From the NCBI GenBank assembly GCA_003075315.1, contig QDFQ01000001.1, forward strand, positions 620,001-684,000: a DNA stretch of 64,000 bases, read 5' to 3'. A program made the position numbers and the translations under genes. Each line of letters begins with the position of its first letter. The first letter of the stretch is position 1. A model generated the notes under the pieces. It made no database searches and was not told where the DNA came from. It was given only the letters and a program-made list of their open reading frames with translations. This stretch comes from Arthrobacter sp. TPD3018. Lineage in GTDB: Bacteria > Pseudomonadota > Alphaproteobacteria > Sphingomonadales > Sphingomonadaceae. Below are positions 1 through 8,916 of this stretch, one piece after another.

Positions 1-830
1 GGCGCGCCTATCGGATCGAGCCCGACGGCCGCGTCGGTGACCGTGTCGAGGGCGGGGCGGGCGTGCTTGGGCTGGCGCCGGGGGAGTATTCCCCGGCACT
101 CGCCGATCTGCGGGGCCGCCTCGGCGACCTGCCCGTGATCGCCGCCGGCATGGTCGGCTCGACGCGCGGCTGGCACGAGGCACCCTATGCGGCCGCCCCC
201 GCCGATCTCGCCGCGCTCGCCGCCGCGGCGCTCCGTATCGAGCCCGAACGCGCGACGATCGTCCCCGGCGTCGCGCTGCTGCACGGGCCCCGTGCCGACG
301 TGATGCGCGGCGAAGAGGTGCAGGTGCTGGGCGCGATCGCCGCCGGCCTCGCGCCCGCCGACGCGCTGTTCTGCCAGCCCGGCACGCACAACAAATGGGT
401 CGCGACCGATGGCGGCCGCATTACCGACATCGCCACGGTGATGACCGGCGAACTCTTCGCGCTGCTGAAAAGCCATGGCATCCTCGCCGGCATGCTCGAC
501 GGCGCGGTGGCGGACGGGCCGGCGTTCCGCGACGGCGTCGCGCGCGGGGCAGGGGCCTGCGACCTCGGTGCCGCGCTGTTCGAAGTGCGCAGCGGCGTGC
601 TGCTCGGCCGCCGCTCGGCAGAGGACGCCGCGGCCTATGCCAGCGGCGTGCTGATCGGCAACGACGTCGGCGCGCGTGATGTCGCCAGCCGCGCGGTCCA
701 CCTGCTCGCCACCGGCGCGCTGGCGGAGCTCTACGCGGTCGCGATCGAAACCTGCGACGGCCGCGTCGTGCCGGTGGATGCGACCGCGGCGTTCGTCGCC
801 GGCATCCATCACTTGCGGGCGATGCTGTGA
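1..830 (+). CDS. dgoK: 2-dehydro-3-deoxygalactonokinase, 5' end cut off by window edge
   Basis: Phosphorylates 2-keto-3-deoxy-galactonate to the 6-phosphate in the De Ley-Doudoroff pathway of galactose use (cytoplasmic). The reading frame is open from base 3 and has no start in the window, so about the first 15-25 residues are missing; 275 residues remain. The visible part has the family's hallmarks: VIAAGMVGSTRGWHEAPY near the beginning, a DVMRGEEVQVLGA segment, and the QPGTHNKWV substrate-binding stretch followed by MTGELFALL. It is the first gene of a row with KDPGal aldolase and galactose dehydrogenase on the same strand, which agrees with the kinase role. Between it and the aldolase lie 343 bases filled with two composite inverted repeats, so co-transcription is plausible but not certain. 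Confidence 0.93.
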   Translation, partial: RAYRIEPDGRVGDRVEGGAGVLGLAPGEYSPALADLRGRLGDLPVIAAGMVGSTRGWHEAPYAAAPADLAALAAAALRIEPERATIVPGVALLHGPRADVMRGEEVQVLGAIAAGLAPADALFCQPGTHNKWVATDGGRITDIATVMTGELFALLKSHGILAGMLDGAVADGPAFRDGVARGAGACDLGAALFEVRSGVLLGRRSAEDAAAYASGVLIGNDVGARDVASRAVHLLATGALAELYAVAIETCDGRVVPVDATAAFVAGIHHLRAML

Positions 831-853
831 CCCAGTCCTTCCCCCATCCACTC

Positions 854-961
854 CGTCACCCCGGACTCGTTCCGGGGTCCACTCTGCGGCGAGGGGGGCG
901 GCTGGCGCCTCTTGCGGCGCCCCCGCGGCCGGGTGGACCCCGGAACGAGTCCGGGGTGACG
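854..961. repeat. Composite inverted repeat (REPIN-like), subtype 1
   Basis: A left palindrome CGTCACCCCGGACTCGTTCC(GGGG) and a right copy of its reverse complement flank an inner segment containing GCGGCGAGGGGG. Each arm is itself an imperfect palindrome and the two arms can pair with each other. Same subtype and same orientation as the copies at 29807-29913 and 56294-56400; the copy at 3765-3871 has the inner segment inverted. With the next repeat it fills the 343-base gap between dgoK and dgoA, in which I see no gene. Confidence 0.9.
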
Positions 962-1045
962 AGGAGCATGGGCGATTCTCCCGCGCACAACCGGCGACCC
1001 CGATCCAGGCAGCCGGTCTTGTCCCACCGATCACCCCACCCACAC

Positions 1046-1129
1046 CGTCACCCCGGCCTTGAGCCGGGGTCCCGCTTCATCCGGGCGGTGGTGAGACAAG
1101 CGGGACCCCGGCTCAAGGCCGGGGTGACG
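1046..1129. repeat. Composite inverted repeat (REPIN-like), subtype 2
   Basis: Left arm CGTCACCCCGGCCTTGAGCC with GGGGTCCCGC following, and an exact reverse-complement right arm ending GGGGTGACG, separated by about 24 bases. Shares its arms with the copy at 39326-39425. It is in tandem with the subtype 1 copy just upstream, 44 bases before the dgoA start. Confidence 0.9.
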
Positions 1130-1173
1130 GCGAGGATAGGCAACCGCCCCGCATCCCACCCGGAGCCCCAAGC

Positions 1174-1812
1174 ATGACCGACCCCGCCACCCGCTTCGCC
1201 GAGGCCTTCGCCGCCTGCCCGCTCGTCGCGGTCCTCCGCGGCCTCACCCCCGACGAAGCCGCCCCCATAGGCGACGCTTTGGTCGATGCCGGCTTCACCC
1301 TGCTCGAAGTCCCGCTCAATTCGCCCGACCCGCTCGCCAGCATCGCCGCCCTGGCTAAGCGCTACGCCGGCCGCGCGATCGTCGGCGCGGGGACCGTCCT
1401 CACCCCGCAGGACGTCACCGCCGTCGCCGACGCGGGCGGCGCGCTGATCGTCTCGCCCAACACCGACCCCGCCGTCATCCGCGCCTCGGTGGCGCGCGGA
1501 CTCATCTCGCTCCCCGGCTATTTCACCCCCAGCGAAGCTTTTGCCGCGCTCGCTGCCGGCGCGCACGGCCTGAAGCTCTTCCCGGCGGAAGGCGCCGCGC
1601 CCGCCTTCCTGAAGGCCCAGCGCGCCGTCCTGCCCAAGGCGACCAAGGTGCTCGCGGTCGGTGGCATCACCCCCGACACGATGCCGCAATGGCACGCTGC
1701 GGGTGCGGACGGCTTCGGGCTCGGCTCCAACCTCTATCGCGCCGGCAAGTCCGCCGCCGACGTCGCGCGCGATGCCGCGGCGTTCGTCCACGCCGCAAAG
1801 GACCTCGCATGA
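1174..1812 (+). CDS. dgoA: 2-dehydro-3-deoxy-6-phosphogalactonate aldolase
   Basis: Cleaves KDPGal into pyruvate and glyceraldehyde 3-phosphate, the last specific step of galactonate breakdown. The 212-residue protein is a full-length class I KDPG/KDPGal aldolase: LVAVLRGL at the start of the barrel, Glu45 in LLEVPLNSP, the IVGAGTVLT strand, and the Schiff-base Lys134 in GLKLFPAEG; these two positions match the catalytic Glu and Lys of the family. The C-terminal VGGITPDTM phosphate-binding loop is also present. The ATG follows GGAGC at a suitable distance. Its TGA overlaps the ATG of the next gene by four bases, so the two are translationally coupled. Confidence 0.95.
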   Translation: MTDPATRFAEAFAACPLVAVLRGLTPDEAAPIGDALVDAGFTLLEVPLNSPDPLASIAALAKRYAGRAIVGAGTVLTPQDVTAVADAGGALIVSPNTDPAVIRASVARGLISLPGYFTPSEAFAALAAGAHGLKLFPAEGAAPAFLKAQRAVLPKATKVLAVGGITPDTMPQWHAAGADGFGLGSNLYRAGKSAADVARDAAAFVHAAKDLA

Positions 1813-2798
1813 CTGCTGCTCGCCTGCTCCAACAGCGCCTGCCCGACGGCACCCGCCGCGTGATCCTCGCCGAACAGGCCGCCCACGTCCTCACCGGCAT
1901 CGCCACCACCCGCGAACTGGCGCAGGCCGCGATTCGGGAGGGCGTCAGCCTGCTCGACGCCGCCCGCGCGCGCCGCTCAGACGAGACAGTCGACCTCACC
2001 GCCGCGCTGGAGGCGGGCGAACTGCTCCCCGCGATCGACCATCCCGACAGCGCGCGGCTGATGCTGGCGGGCACCGGCCTGACCCACTTGGGCTCCGCCG
2101 CCGGCCGCGACGCGATGCACAAGGCCGCCGCCGAGGGGAAACAGACCGATTCGATGCGCCTGTTCCTCGAAGGCATGGAGGGCGGCCGCCCGGCAGCCGG
2201 CGCGATCGGCGCGCAGCCCGAATGGTTCTACAAGGGCGACGGCCAGGGCCTCGTCGCGCCCGAAGCCGCCTTCGCCTCGCCCGCCTTTGCGCAGGATGGC
2301 GGCGAGGAGCCCGAACTCGCCGGCATCTATCTGATCGGCGACGACGGCACGCCGTTCCGCCTGGGGATCGCGCTCGCCAACGAATTCAGCGATCACGTCA
2401 CCGAACGCCACAATTACCTGTGGCTGGCCCATTCGAAGCTGCGTCAGGCGTCGCTCGGCGCCGAACTGCTATTGGGCACGCCGCCGGCCGACATTCGCGG
2501 CACCAGCCGCATCGTCCGCGATGGCGCGACGCTATGGGAAAAGCCGTTCCTCACCGGTGAAGCCAACATGTCGCACAGCCTCGCCAACCTTGAATATCAT
2601 CACTTCAAATATGCCGCCTTCCGCCGGCCGGGCGACATCCACGTCCACTTTTTCGGCACCGCCACGCTGTCGTGCGCCGACAACGTCCAGACACAGGACG
2701 GGGACGTCTTCGAAATCGAGGCCGCGCCCTTCACGCTGCCGCTGCGCAACGCCCTTGCCACCGCGCCGGGCGACACCGTCATGGTGAAGCCGCTGTGA
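1809..2798 (+). CDS. AraD1/GguC-type fumarylacetoacetate-hydrolase-fold protein
   Basis: A 329-residue member of the GguC/AraD1 branch of the fumarylacetoacetate hydrolase superfamily, recognised by the conserved PEWFYKGDG, RLGIALANEFSDH, LEYHHFKYAAFRRPGD and GDVFEIEA segments. AraD1 proteins are predicted to dehydrate 2-keto-3-deoxy-pentonates (L-arabonate route); GguC was named from a sugar-uptake locus. Here it lies between KDPGal aldolase and galactose dehydrogenase with four-base overlaps at both ends (ATGA at 1809, GTGA at 2795), so it must be made with them. I infer a role in L-arabinose or D-fucose oxidation sharing the promiscuous sugar dehydrogenase, or an accessory lactone step; the sequence alone does not decide. 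The start was chosen at the overlapping ATG, since upstream codons run inside dgoA in another frame. Confidence 0.82.
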   Translation: MTAARLLQQRLPDGTRRVILAEQAAHVLTGIATTRELAQAAIREGVSLLDAARARRSDETVDLTAALEAGELLPAIDHPDSARLMLAGTGLTHLGSAAGRDAMHKAAAEGKQTDSMRLFLEGMEGGRPAAGAIGAQPEWFYKGDGQGLVAPEAAFASPAFAQDGGEEPELAGIYLIGDDGTPFRLGIALANEFSDHVTERHNYLWLAHSKLRQASLGAELLLGTPPADIRGTSRIVRDGATLWEKPFLTGEANMSHSLANLEYHHFKYAAFRRPGDIHVHFFGTATLSCADNVQTQDGDVFEIEAAPFTLPLRNALATAPGDTVMVKPL

Positions 2799-3736
2799 GC
2801 GCCCCGATCCGCCTCGCGCTGATCGGCATGGGCAAGATCGCCCACGACCAGCATGTCCCCGCCATCGCCGGCGAACCCGCCATCGCGCTCGCCGCGACCG
2901 TCAGCCGCAACGGCGAAGGCGTCGAGGGCGTGCCGCATTTCCACGACATCGCCGATCTGATCGCGAGCGGGCAGGGGATCGACGCCGTCGCGCTCTGCAC
3001 GCCGCCGCAGGTCCGCCACGTCATTGCGATGCAGGCGATCCAGGCCGGCTGGCACGTCTTCCTCGAAAAGCCACCCGGCGCGACGCTGGCAGAGGTCGCC
3101 ACGCTCGAGGCAGCGGCGCAAGCGGCGGGCGTCACCCTCTTCGCCAGCTGGCATTCGCGCTACGCCCCCCGCGTCGAACCCGCCCGCGCCGCGCTCGCCG
3201 ATGCGCGGATCGACCGGGTCACGGTGACGTGGCGCGAGGACATTCGCGTCTGGCACCCGGGGCAGGCATGGATCCTCGATGCGGGCGGCTTCGGCGTGTT
3301 CGATCCCGGCATCAACGCCCTTTCGATCGTCACCCGCATCCTGCCCCGTCCGTTCTTCGTCACCGAGGCGGAGCTGGATTACCCCGAAAACCGCGACTCG
3401 CCGATCGCGGCGCGCATTGCCTTCACCGACGATGCCGGCCTGCCCATCGCCGCCGACTTCGACTTCCGTCAGGAAGGCCCGCAAAGCTGGGACATCGTCG
3501 TCGAGACGGACGGAGGCACGCTGACGCTCCACGACGGCGGCGCGCGCCTGATCCTGCCGGACGGCAGCTCGCCGACCACGGCGGCCGCGCTCCACGGCGA
3601 ATACGCCGGCCTCTACCGCCGCTTCGCCGAACTGGTCACGTCGGGGCAGAGCGACGTCGACATCGCTCCCCTGCGCCACGTCGCCGACGCCTTCCTGCGC
3701 GGCAAACGCCACGTGGTGGAGCCGTTCGTCGATTAG
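2795..3736 (+). CDS. Gfo/Idh/MocA oxidoreductase, probable D-galactose 1-dehydrogenase
   Basis: Oxidises galactose (and, in characterised relatives, L-arabinose or D-fucose) to the lactone with NAD(P). The 313-residue protein has an N-terminal Rossmann fold, LALIGMGKIAHDQHVPA, the EKPPGATL motif carrying the catalytic lysine of this family at about residue 95, and a C-terminal substrate domain with GGFGVFDPGINALS. Start is the GTG whose last two bases begin the TGA of the preceding gene; the protein begins at the conserved APIRLALIG strand a few residues later. As last gene of the row it completes kinase, aldolase and dehydrogenase; the galactonate dehydratase should lie upstream of the window. 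A composite repeat follows 28 bases after the stop. Confidence 0.87.
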   Translation: MSAPIRLALIGMGKIAHDQHVPAIAGEPAIALAATVSRNGEGVEGVPHFHDIADLIASGQGIDAVALCTPPQVRHVIAMQAIQAGWHVFLEKPPGATLAEVATLEAAAQAAGVTLFASWHSRYAPRVEPARAALADARIDRVTVTWREDIRVWHPGQAWILDAGGFGVFDPGINALSIVTRILPRPFFVTEAELDYPENRDSPIAARIAFTDDAGLPIAADFDFRQEGPQSWDIVVETDGGTLTLHDGGARLILPDGSSPTTAAALHGEYAGLYRRFAELVTSGQSDVDIAPLRHVADAFLRGKRHVVEPFVD

Positions 3737-3764
3737 GCCATTGGCCGGGGGACACCGCTTTCTT

Positions 3765-3871
3765 CGTCACCCCGGACTTGTTCCGGGGTCCACTCGTCCG
3801 CATGGGGACGGCAGAGGCTCCAGCCATCCCCCTCGCCGCGGAGTGGATCCCGGAACAAGTCCGGGGTGACG
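3765..3871. repeat. Composite inverted repeat (REPIN-like), subtype 1, inner part inverted
   Basis: Arms CGTCACCCCGGACTTGTTCC and its reverse complement; the inner segment reads CCCCTCGCCGCGGAGT near the right arm, the reverse of the GCGGCGAGGGGG seen near the left arm of the other subtype 1 copies. It lies between the convergent galactose dehydrogenase and bioA genes. Confidence 0.88.
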
Positions 3872-4040
3872 GAAGGGGCGGTGCCTAACCGCCTGATTTG
3901 AAACCAAAAACTCGCCCCTCTTTCCTACACGTCCCGCACTTGCTACGCCGTACCCCGACCAAAACGCTCTGTCTCATCATCGCAAAACTCGAAACGATAA
4001 CCCCCAATCGTTTCCGCCAAGGTGTTCATGTTGTCTATGT
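3872..4040. other. Non-coding AT-richer stretch between convergent genes
   Basis: Together with the repeat before it this makes a 304-base gap without a gene. The segment is visibly lower in GC than its surroundings (runs such as GAAACCAAAAACTC and CGAAACGATAACC). Near the bioA stop it has two direct copies of TGTTCA 15 bases apart. I recognise no terminator, RNA or operator here. Confidence 0.4.
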
Positions 4041-5285
4041 TCACCCTGCAACCGTCGCCGCCGCATCCCCGATCGCGGCATAGATCGCGTCCAGATCGGC
4101 ATCCTCGATGCAATAGGGCGGCATCACGTACACCGTATTCCCCAGCGGCCGCAGCAACAGGTCGCGCTCCCGGAAGAACGCCAGCAATCGCGGCCCCAGA
4201 GTCGACAGATAGGCTGCCGCCTCGGTCCCCAGGTCGACCGCCGCGATCGTCCCCAGCGCGCGCGCATTCCGCACGCCCTCCAGCGCCGCCAGCCGCTCCG
4301 CCTGCCGCACCGCAAGGTCTGTGACCCGCGCCAGCACCGGCTCGTCTTCCCAGATCGCGATATTCGCCGCCGCCGCCGCGCAGGCGATCGGATTGGCGGT
4401 GTAGCTCGATGAATGGAAAAACATCTTCGCGCGGTCGTCGGAATAATGCGCCTGATAGATGTCCTCGCGCGCCATCGTCACCGCCAGCGGCACTGCGCCG
4501 CCGGTCAGCCCCTTCGACAGGCACAGGATATCGGGCACGACATCGGCCTGTTCGCAGGCAAGCAGCGTGCCCGTCCGACCCCAGCCGGTCATCACCTCGT
4601 CGGCGATGAACAGCACGTCGTGCCTCGCGCAGATGCGCCGCATCTCGGCGAGTACCCAGGGCGGATAGATCAACATGCCGCCCGCGCCGACGATCAGCGG
4701 CTCGACGATCAGTGCCGCCGGCCGGGCGCGGCACGCCGCCTCCAGCGCATCCAGCGTCGCCTGCTCCGCGCCGGCGCCGGGGAAGGGGATCGTCTCCACG
4801 TCGAACAGCAGCGGCTCGTACGCCCGGTTGAACGCCCCCCGCGCGCCGACGGACATCGTGCCGATCGTGTCGCCATGATAGCCGTGCTCCAGCACCAGGA
4901 TGCGGTGCCGATCCTCACCGCGATGCAGCCAGAAGCCCAGCGCCATCTTCAGCGCCACTTCGACCGCGGTCGATCCGGAATCGGAAAAGAACACCCGCGT
5001 CAGTTCGGCCGGCATCATCCGCCTGAGGCCAGCCGCCACCGCCTCGGCCGGCTCGTGGCTCCAGCCGGCGAAGATGATCTGGTCGAGCTTTCCCGCCTGC
5101 TCGGCGATCGCCGCCATGATCCGCGGCTCGCGGTGACCGTGCGTCGTCACCCACCAGCTGGAAATGGCATCGACGATCCGCCGCCCGTCGACGGTGTAGA
5201 GCGCCGCGCCCTCGGACCGCGCGACCACCGGGATCGGCTCGCGCAGGCCATGCTGCGTGAAGGGGTGCCAGATCGATGAGCTCAC
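4041..5285 (-). CDS. bioA: Adenosylmethionine--8-amino-7-oxononanoate aminotransferase
   Basis: Transfers an amino group from S-adenosylmethionine to KAPA to make DAPA in biotin synthesis (PLP enzyme, cytoplasm). 414 residues, normal for BioA. Visible motifs in order: SIWHPFTQH at the N-terminus, [37 protein letters not shown] with the PLP-contacting Asp, and CLSKGLTGG with the Schiff-base lysine. Start is GTG at 5285, which overlaps the TGA of bioD by four bases (GTGA); this places [11 protein letters not shown] right at the N-terminus as in the family. It is the last gene of the bioF-bioD-bioA row. A long antisense reading frame covering the same bases is only a GC-rich shadow. Confidence 0.95.
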   Translation of the reverse strand: MSSSIWHPFTQHGLREPIPVVARSEGAALYTVDGRRIVDAISSWWVTTHGHREPRIMAAIAEQAGKLDQIIFAGWSHEPAEAVAAGLRRMMPAELTRVFFSDSGSTAVEVALKMALGFWLHRGEDRHRILVLEHGYHGDTIGTMSVGARGAFNRAYEPLLFDVETIPFPGAGAEQATLDALEAACRARPAALIVEPLIVGAGGMLIYPPWVLAEMRRICARHDVLFIADEVMTGWGRTGTLLACEQADVVPDILCLSKGLTGGAVPLAVTMAREDIYQAHYSDDRAKMFFHSSSYTANPIACAAAAANIAIWEDEPVLARVTDLAVRQAERLAALEGVRNARALGTIAAVDLGTEAAAYLSTLGPRLLAFFRERDLLLRPLGNTVYVMPPYCIEDADLDAIYAAIGDAAATVAG

Positions 5286-5899
5286 CGGAAATCCTCCACA
5301 TCGAACCCGGCAGCAAAGGCGGCGGTCAGGCTGGCGGCATCGAGATGCTCCACCCGGTCGAGCCGCCCCAGCCGCTTCACCTTCCCGATGCGCGCGATCG
5401 TCGCCTCGCTGTCGGGCTCGGGCGGGCCGTTGAAGGCGACGCCCAGCACCGGCACGCCGCGGGCGCGCAACGCTTCCAGGCTCAGCAGGCTGTGATTGAT
5501 CGTGCCGAGCTGGGTGCGCGCCACCAGCACCACCGGCGCGCGCCAGCGCGCGAACAGGTCGGCGTAGAGCAGATCGTCGGTCAACGGCACCAGCGCACCG
5601 CCGGCGCCCTCGACCACCAGCCGGCCGGAAACCGCGGGCAGCGTCAGCCGATCCGCATCGATCGTCACCCCGTCGATCGCAGCGGCGCGATGCGGCGAAC
5701 AGGGGGTCACCAGCCGATACGCCTCGGGCAGCACGCGGGTGACGCCCAGCCGCCGCACCGTGCCTTCGTCGGTGCCGTCCGCAAGGCCCGCCTGCACCGG
5801 CTTCCAATAGGTCGCACCCAGCGCGGCGGCGAGCGCAGCGGCGAACACCGTCTTGCCGACATCGGTATCCGTCCCCGTCACCACGATCGTATCGGTCAT
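5282..5899 (-). CDS. bioD: Dethiobiotin synthetase
   Basis: ATP-dependent carboxylation and ring closure of DAPA to dethiobiotin. The 205-residue protein starts with [12 protein letters not shown], the P-loop of BioD, and has YWKPVQAG with the conserved active-site lysine, [10 protein letters not shown] and a late LGVAFNG strand. The ATG overlaps the stop of bioF by four bases (ATGA), and its own stop overlaps the bioA GTG, so all three genes are coupled. bioB and bioC are not in the window. Confidence 0.95.
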   Translation of the reverse strand: MTDTIVVTGTDTDVGKTVFAAALAAALGATYWKPVQAGLADGTDEGTVRRLGVTRVLPEAYRLVTPCSPHRAAAIDGVTIDADRLTLPAVSGRLVVEGAGGALVPLTDDLLYADLFARWRAPVVLVARTQLGTINHSLLSLEALRARGVPVLGVAFNGPPEPDSEATIARIGKVKRLGRLDRVEHLDAASLTAAFAAGFDVEDFR

Positions 5900-6990
5900 C
5901 GCAAAGCCTCCGCCAGTCCCGTAATCGCCGCCGCGTCGACCTGCGTCGTGATCGACAGCCGCAGCCGTGCCGTGCCCACCGGCACCGTCGGCGGCCGGAT
6001 CGCGCGCACGTCATATCCCGCGGCCTGCAGTCGTGCGGCCCGTTCCACCGCCGCGCCATCGTCGCCGACGATGACGGGCAGAATCTGCGATCCCGTCGCA
6101 AAGCCCAGGGCCGCTTCGGCCAGCGCGACCAGCGCCCACAGCCGCGCCTGCCGTTCGGGCTCGTCGGCGATCATCCGCAGCCCCTCGCGCACCGCGGCCG
6201 CCATCAATGGCGACGGCGCGGTGGAAAAGATGAAACCCCGCCCGCGATTGACCAGAAAGTCGCGCAGCACGCCGGGCAGGCACAGCAGCCCGCCCTCCGC
6301 GCCCAGCGCCTTGCCACAGGTGTGCAAGCTGACGACATTCTCGCGGCCATGAAGGTCGGCCGCCAGCCCGCGCCCGCCTGCGCCGAATACGCCCGTCGCA
6401 TGCGCCTCGTCGATCATCAGCATCGCACCGTGCCGGTCGGCCAGCGCGGCGAACTCGGCCAGCGGCGCGCGGTCGCCGTCCATGCCGTACACGCTTTCCA
6501 CGACGACCCACGGCACGCCCGTCCCACCATCGGCACGCCACGCGCGGATCGCGTCGTCGAACGCGCCCACGTCATTGTGCGCCACCGACCGGACGGGTGC
6601 CCGGCCCAGCCGCATGCCGTCATGCGCGCTGGCGTGGATCAGCGCGTCGTGCAGGACGATATCGCCCCGCTGCGGCAAGGTCGCCAGCGCCGCCATGTTG
6701 GCGGCATAGCCGTTGGCGAAGAACAGCGCCGCCTCGCTGCCGAAATACGCCGCCGCCTCCGCTTCCAGCGCCTCATGTTCCGGATCGTTGCCGCGCAACA
6801 GCCGCGATCCGCCCGATCCCACCGCCACGCCGCGGTCGAGCGCTGCCGCCACGGCGTCCCGCAGCCGCGCCGACTGGGCGATGCCGAGATAGTCGTTCGA
6901 GGTGAAGTCGTGCCCCGTCCGCCCGCGCAGCCGGCGCAATCGTCCGGCGCCATCGAGTCGGGACAGATCGTCGCGATAGAAGTCCAGCAT
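5896..6990 (-). CDS. bioF: 8-amino-7-oxononanoate synthase
   Basis: PLP-dependent condensation of pimeloyl-ACP/CoA with alanine to give KAPA. 364 residues. Motifs: DFTSNDYLG near residue 30, [39 protein letters not shown] and [12 protein letters not shown] with the PLP lysine. First gene of the biotin row; the 105 bases before its ATG separate it from a divergent secreted hydrolase gene. I see no BioR- or BirA-type operator in that gap, so regulation is unclear. Confidence 0.94.
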   Translation of the reverse strand: MLDFYRDDLSRLDGAGRLRRLRGRTGHDFTSNDYLGIAQSARLRDAVAAALDRGVAVGSGGSRLLRGNDPEHEALEAEAAAYFGSEAALFFANGYAANMAALATLPQRGDIVLHDALIHASAHDGMRLGRAPVRSVAHNDVGAFDDAIRAWRADGGTGVPWVVVESVYGMDGDRAPLAEFAALADRHGAMLMIDEAHATGVFGAGGRGLAADLHGRENVVSLHTCGKALGAEGGLLCLPGVLRDFLVNRGRGFIFSTAPSPLMAAAVREGLRMIADEPERQARLWALVALAEAALGFATGSQILPVIVGDDGAAVERAARLQAAGYDVRAIRPPTVPVGTARLRLSITTQVDAAAITGLAEALR

Positions 6991-7095
6991 CGCGCCGCCT
7001 TAGCAACTCGCTCGTCCCGTTCCAGTCCGCGACGACGGGGCTGGCCTTCGGGGGCAGCGATCCGGTAGGCGGCGGGCGATGTCACGGCAGGGTGG

Positions 7096-8025
7096 ATGAT
7101 GATGGCAAGGATGCGGCTGCTGGCGACGATGCTGGCCATGGCCTTGGCGAGTCACACGGCGGCGGCCGATGCGAAGGGTGGGGTGCAACAGATCGCCGTC
7201 GCCGCGCCGCCGCGAACGATCCTGTTCCTCGGCAACAGCTTCACCCAGGGCGCGCATTCGGCGGTACGCAACTGGCACGCAAACCGCGTCACCGATCTCA
7301 ACCGGGATGGCTATGGCGGTGTCCCGGCGCTGTTCAAGGAATTCGCCGACGAATCCGGCCTCAACTATGCCGTCAGCCTGGAAACGCAGGGCGGACAGAG
7401 CCTGACCTTCCACTACGACCAGCGGCGCCAGCTGTTCGACCGGCCGTGGGATGCGGTGGTCCTGCAGGAATATAGCACGCTCGACCGCGATCGGCCGGGC
7501 GATCCCGCCGCCTATATCCGCGCGGTGGGTCTGCTCGGCACGCTTTTCCGGGCGCGCAATCCGGCGGTGCGTGTCCATCTGACCGCGACGTGGAGCCGTG
7601 CCGACCTGACGTACCTGACCGCGGGCCGCTGGTATGGCCGGCCGATCGCGGCGATGGCCGACGACCTGCGCCGCGCCGCCGATCGCGCCCGCCGCGCGCA
7701 TCCCTGGGTCGCGGGCGTCGTGCCGGTGGGGCAGGCATGGAACCGCGCCTTCGCGCTCGGCATCGCCGATCCCAACCCCTATGACGGCATCGCCTTTGGG
7801 CAGGCGAACCTGTGGTCATACGACCAATATCACGCCAGCACTGCCGGCTATTACCTCGAGGCGCTGACCGTCTTCGGCGCGGTGACCGGCGTCGATCCGC
7901 GCAGCCTGGGCCGGGGCGAGCGGGCGGCGGACGAACTCGGTCTGTCGCCCGATCTCGCCGCCTCGCTGCAGCGCGTGGCGCATGAACAGCTGCGCGATAG
8001 GGCGGACAGGATTACAGCGTCTTGA
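7096..8025 (+). CDS. Secreted SGNH/GDSL-like hydrolase
   Basis: A 309-residue protein with an N-terminal export signal (MRLLATMLAMALASHTAAADA) and an SGNH-hydrolase layout: block I as ILFLGNSFTQG with the likely nucleophile serine at about residue 50, the GGQSL segment for block II, and YDQYHAS with the Asp-x-x-His pair of block V late in the chain. Such enzymes are esterases or deacetylases on lipids or polysaccharides; I cannot name the substrate. Three ATGs in a row start the gene and a later ATG at 7111 would also leave a good signal peptide. It is alone on its strand; its last 14 bases overlap the 3' end of the opposing mmsB. Confidence 0.72.
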   Translation: MMMARMRLLATMLAMALASHTAAADAKGGVQQIAVAAPPRTILFLGNSFTQGAHSAVRNWHANRVTDLNRDGYGGVPALFKEFADESGLNYAVSLETQGGQSLTFHYDQRRQLFDRPWDAVVLQEYSTLDRDRPGDPAAYIRAVGLLGTLFRARNPAVRVHLTATWSRADLTYLTAGRWYGRPIAAMADDLRRAADRARRAHPWVAGVVPVGQAWNRAFALGIADPNPYDGIAFGQANLWSYDQYHASTAGYYLEALTVFGAVTGVDPRSLGRGERAADELGLSPDLAASLQRVAHEQLRDRADRITAS

Positions 8026-8884
8026 TGATGCCGGAAAAGTCCGTGCCACCGTGGCCATCGGCAACGAACGCCTCGTAAAGCTGTGCTGCGTGCGCGCCGA
8101 GCGGCGTCGATGCGCCGGCCTCCGCCGCCGCCTGCATCGCGAGGCGCAGGTCCTTCAGCATCAGCGCTGCGGCGAACCCGCCCTGATAATCGCGATCGGC
8201 GGGTGTTTCGGGACCGACGCCGGGGACCGGGCAATAGCTGGTCATCGACCAGCTCTGCCCCGAACTGACCGACGAGATATCGTAGAAGGTCTGCGGGTCG
8301 AGACCCAGCCGCTCGGCAAGCCGGAATGCCTCGCACGTCGCGATCATCGTTGCGCCGAGCAGCATGTTGTTCGCCATCTTGGCCGCCTGGCCCGATCCGC
8401 TGGCGCCGGCGTGGATCACCGCCTTGCCCATCTGCGCCAGATACGGCTGCGCGCGATCGAACCCTTCGGCGCTGCCGCCGACCATAAAGGTGAGCGTGCC
8501 GGCATTCGCCGCCGCGATCCCGCCAGACACGGGGGCGTCGACCGCCGTCAGCCCCTGGGCCGCTGCCGCTTCAGCAACGCGTCGCGCGGTGGCGACGTCA
8601 ATCGTCGAACAGTCGATCAGGATCGCCGACGGCTGCGCCCGCCCGAAGACCGCATCCTTGTAGACGCCCTCGACATGGCTGCCGGCGGGCAGCATCGTCA
8701 CGATCGCCTCGGCACCCTCGACCGCTTCCGCCGCGCTGGCGACGGGCAGGCAGCCCGCCGCCTTCGCCTTGTCGAGCGCATCCTGGCTGAGATCGAAGGC
8801 GCGAACGTCGTGCCCCGCCTTCGCAAGGTTCGCGGCCATGCCGCCGCCCATGTTGCCCAGGCCGATGAAGGCGACGCGTGCCAT
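8012..8884 (-). CDS. mmsB: 3-hydroxyisobutyrate dehydrogenase
   Basis: NAD-dependent oxidation of 3-hydroxyisobutyrate to methylmalonate semialdehyde in valine catabolism. 290 residues: VAFIGLGNMGGGMAANL Rossmann motif, DAPVSGG substrate-binding segment, and SGQAAKMANNMLLG with the catalytic lysine. The ATG at 8884 is preceded by GGAGAG and directly starts the Rossmann strand; longer versions would lack a ribosome site. It follows the acyl-CoA dehydrogenase gene by 32 bases and forms the end of the mmsA operon. It overlaps the convergent hydrolase gene by 14 bases. Confidence 0.94.
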   Translation of the reverse strand: MARVAFIGLGNMGGGMAANLAKAGHDVRAFDLSQDALDKAKAAGCLPVASAAEAVEGAEAIVTMLPAGSHVEGVYKDAVFGRAQPSAILIDCSTIDVATARRVAEAAAAQGLTAVDAPVSGGIAAANAGTLTFMVGGSAEGFDRAQPYLAQMGKAVIHAGASGSGQAAKMANNMLLGATMIATCEAFRLAERLGLDPQTFYDISSVSSGQSWSMTSYCPVPGVGPETPADRDYQGGFAAALMLKDLRLAMQAAAEAGASTPLGAHAAQLYEAFVADGHGGTDFSGIIKTL

Positions 8885-8916
8885 TGATGCTCTCCTAAAC
8901 TTTCGATTTTGCGGTC

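Noticed and set aside
854..1129. Tandem palindromes as rho-independent terminators
   Set aside because: Long stems but no T-run; the same elements occur between unrelated genes, so a repeat family is the better reading.
1661..2560. Arg/Pro-rich plus-strand frame across dgoA and the AraD1 gene
   Set aside because: Out-of-frame translation of two well-supported genes; composition typical of shadow frames.
4021..4047. TGTTCA...TGTTCA as an alphaproteobacterial LexA box (GTTC-N7-GTTC)
   Set aside because: The spacing between the GTTC copies is 11, not 7, and the site lies at a gene end, not a promoter.
4413..5279. Long plus-strand frame antisense to bioA
   Set aside because: Shadow of bioA, Arg/His-rich, no ribosome site and no recognisable motif.
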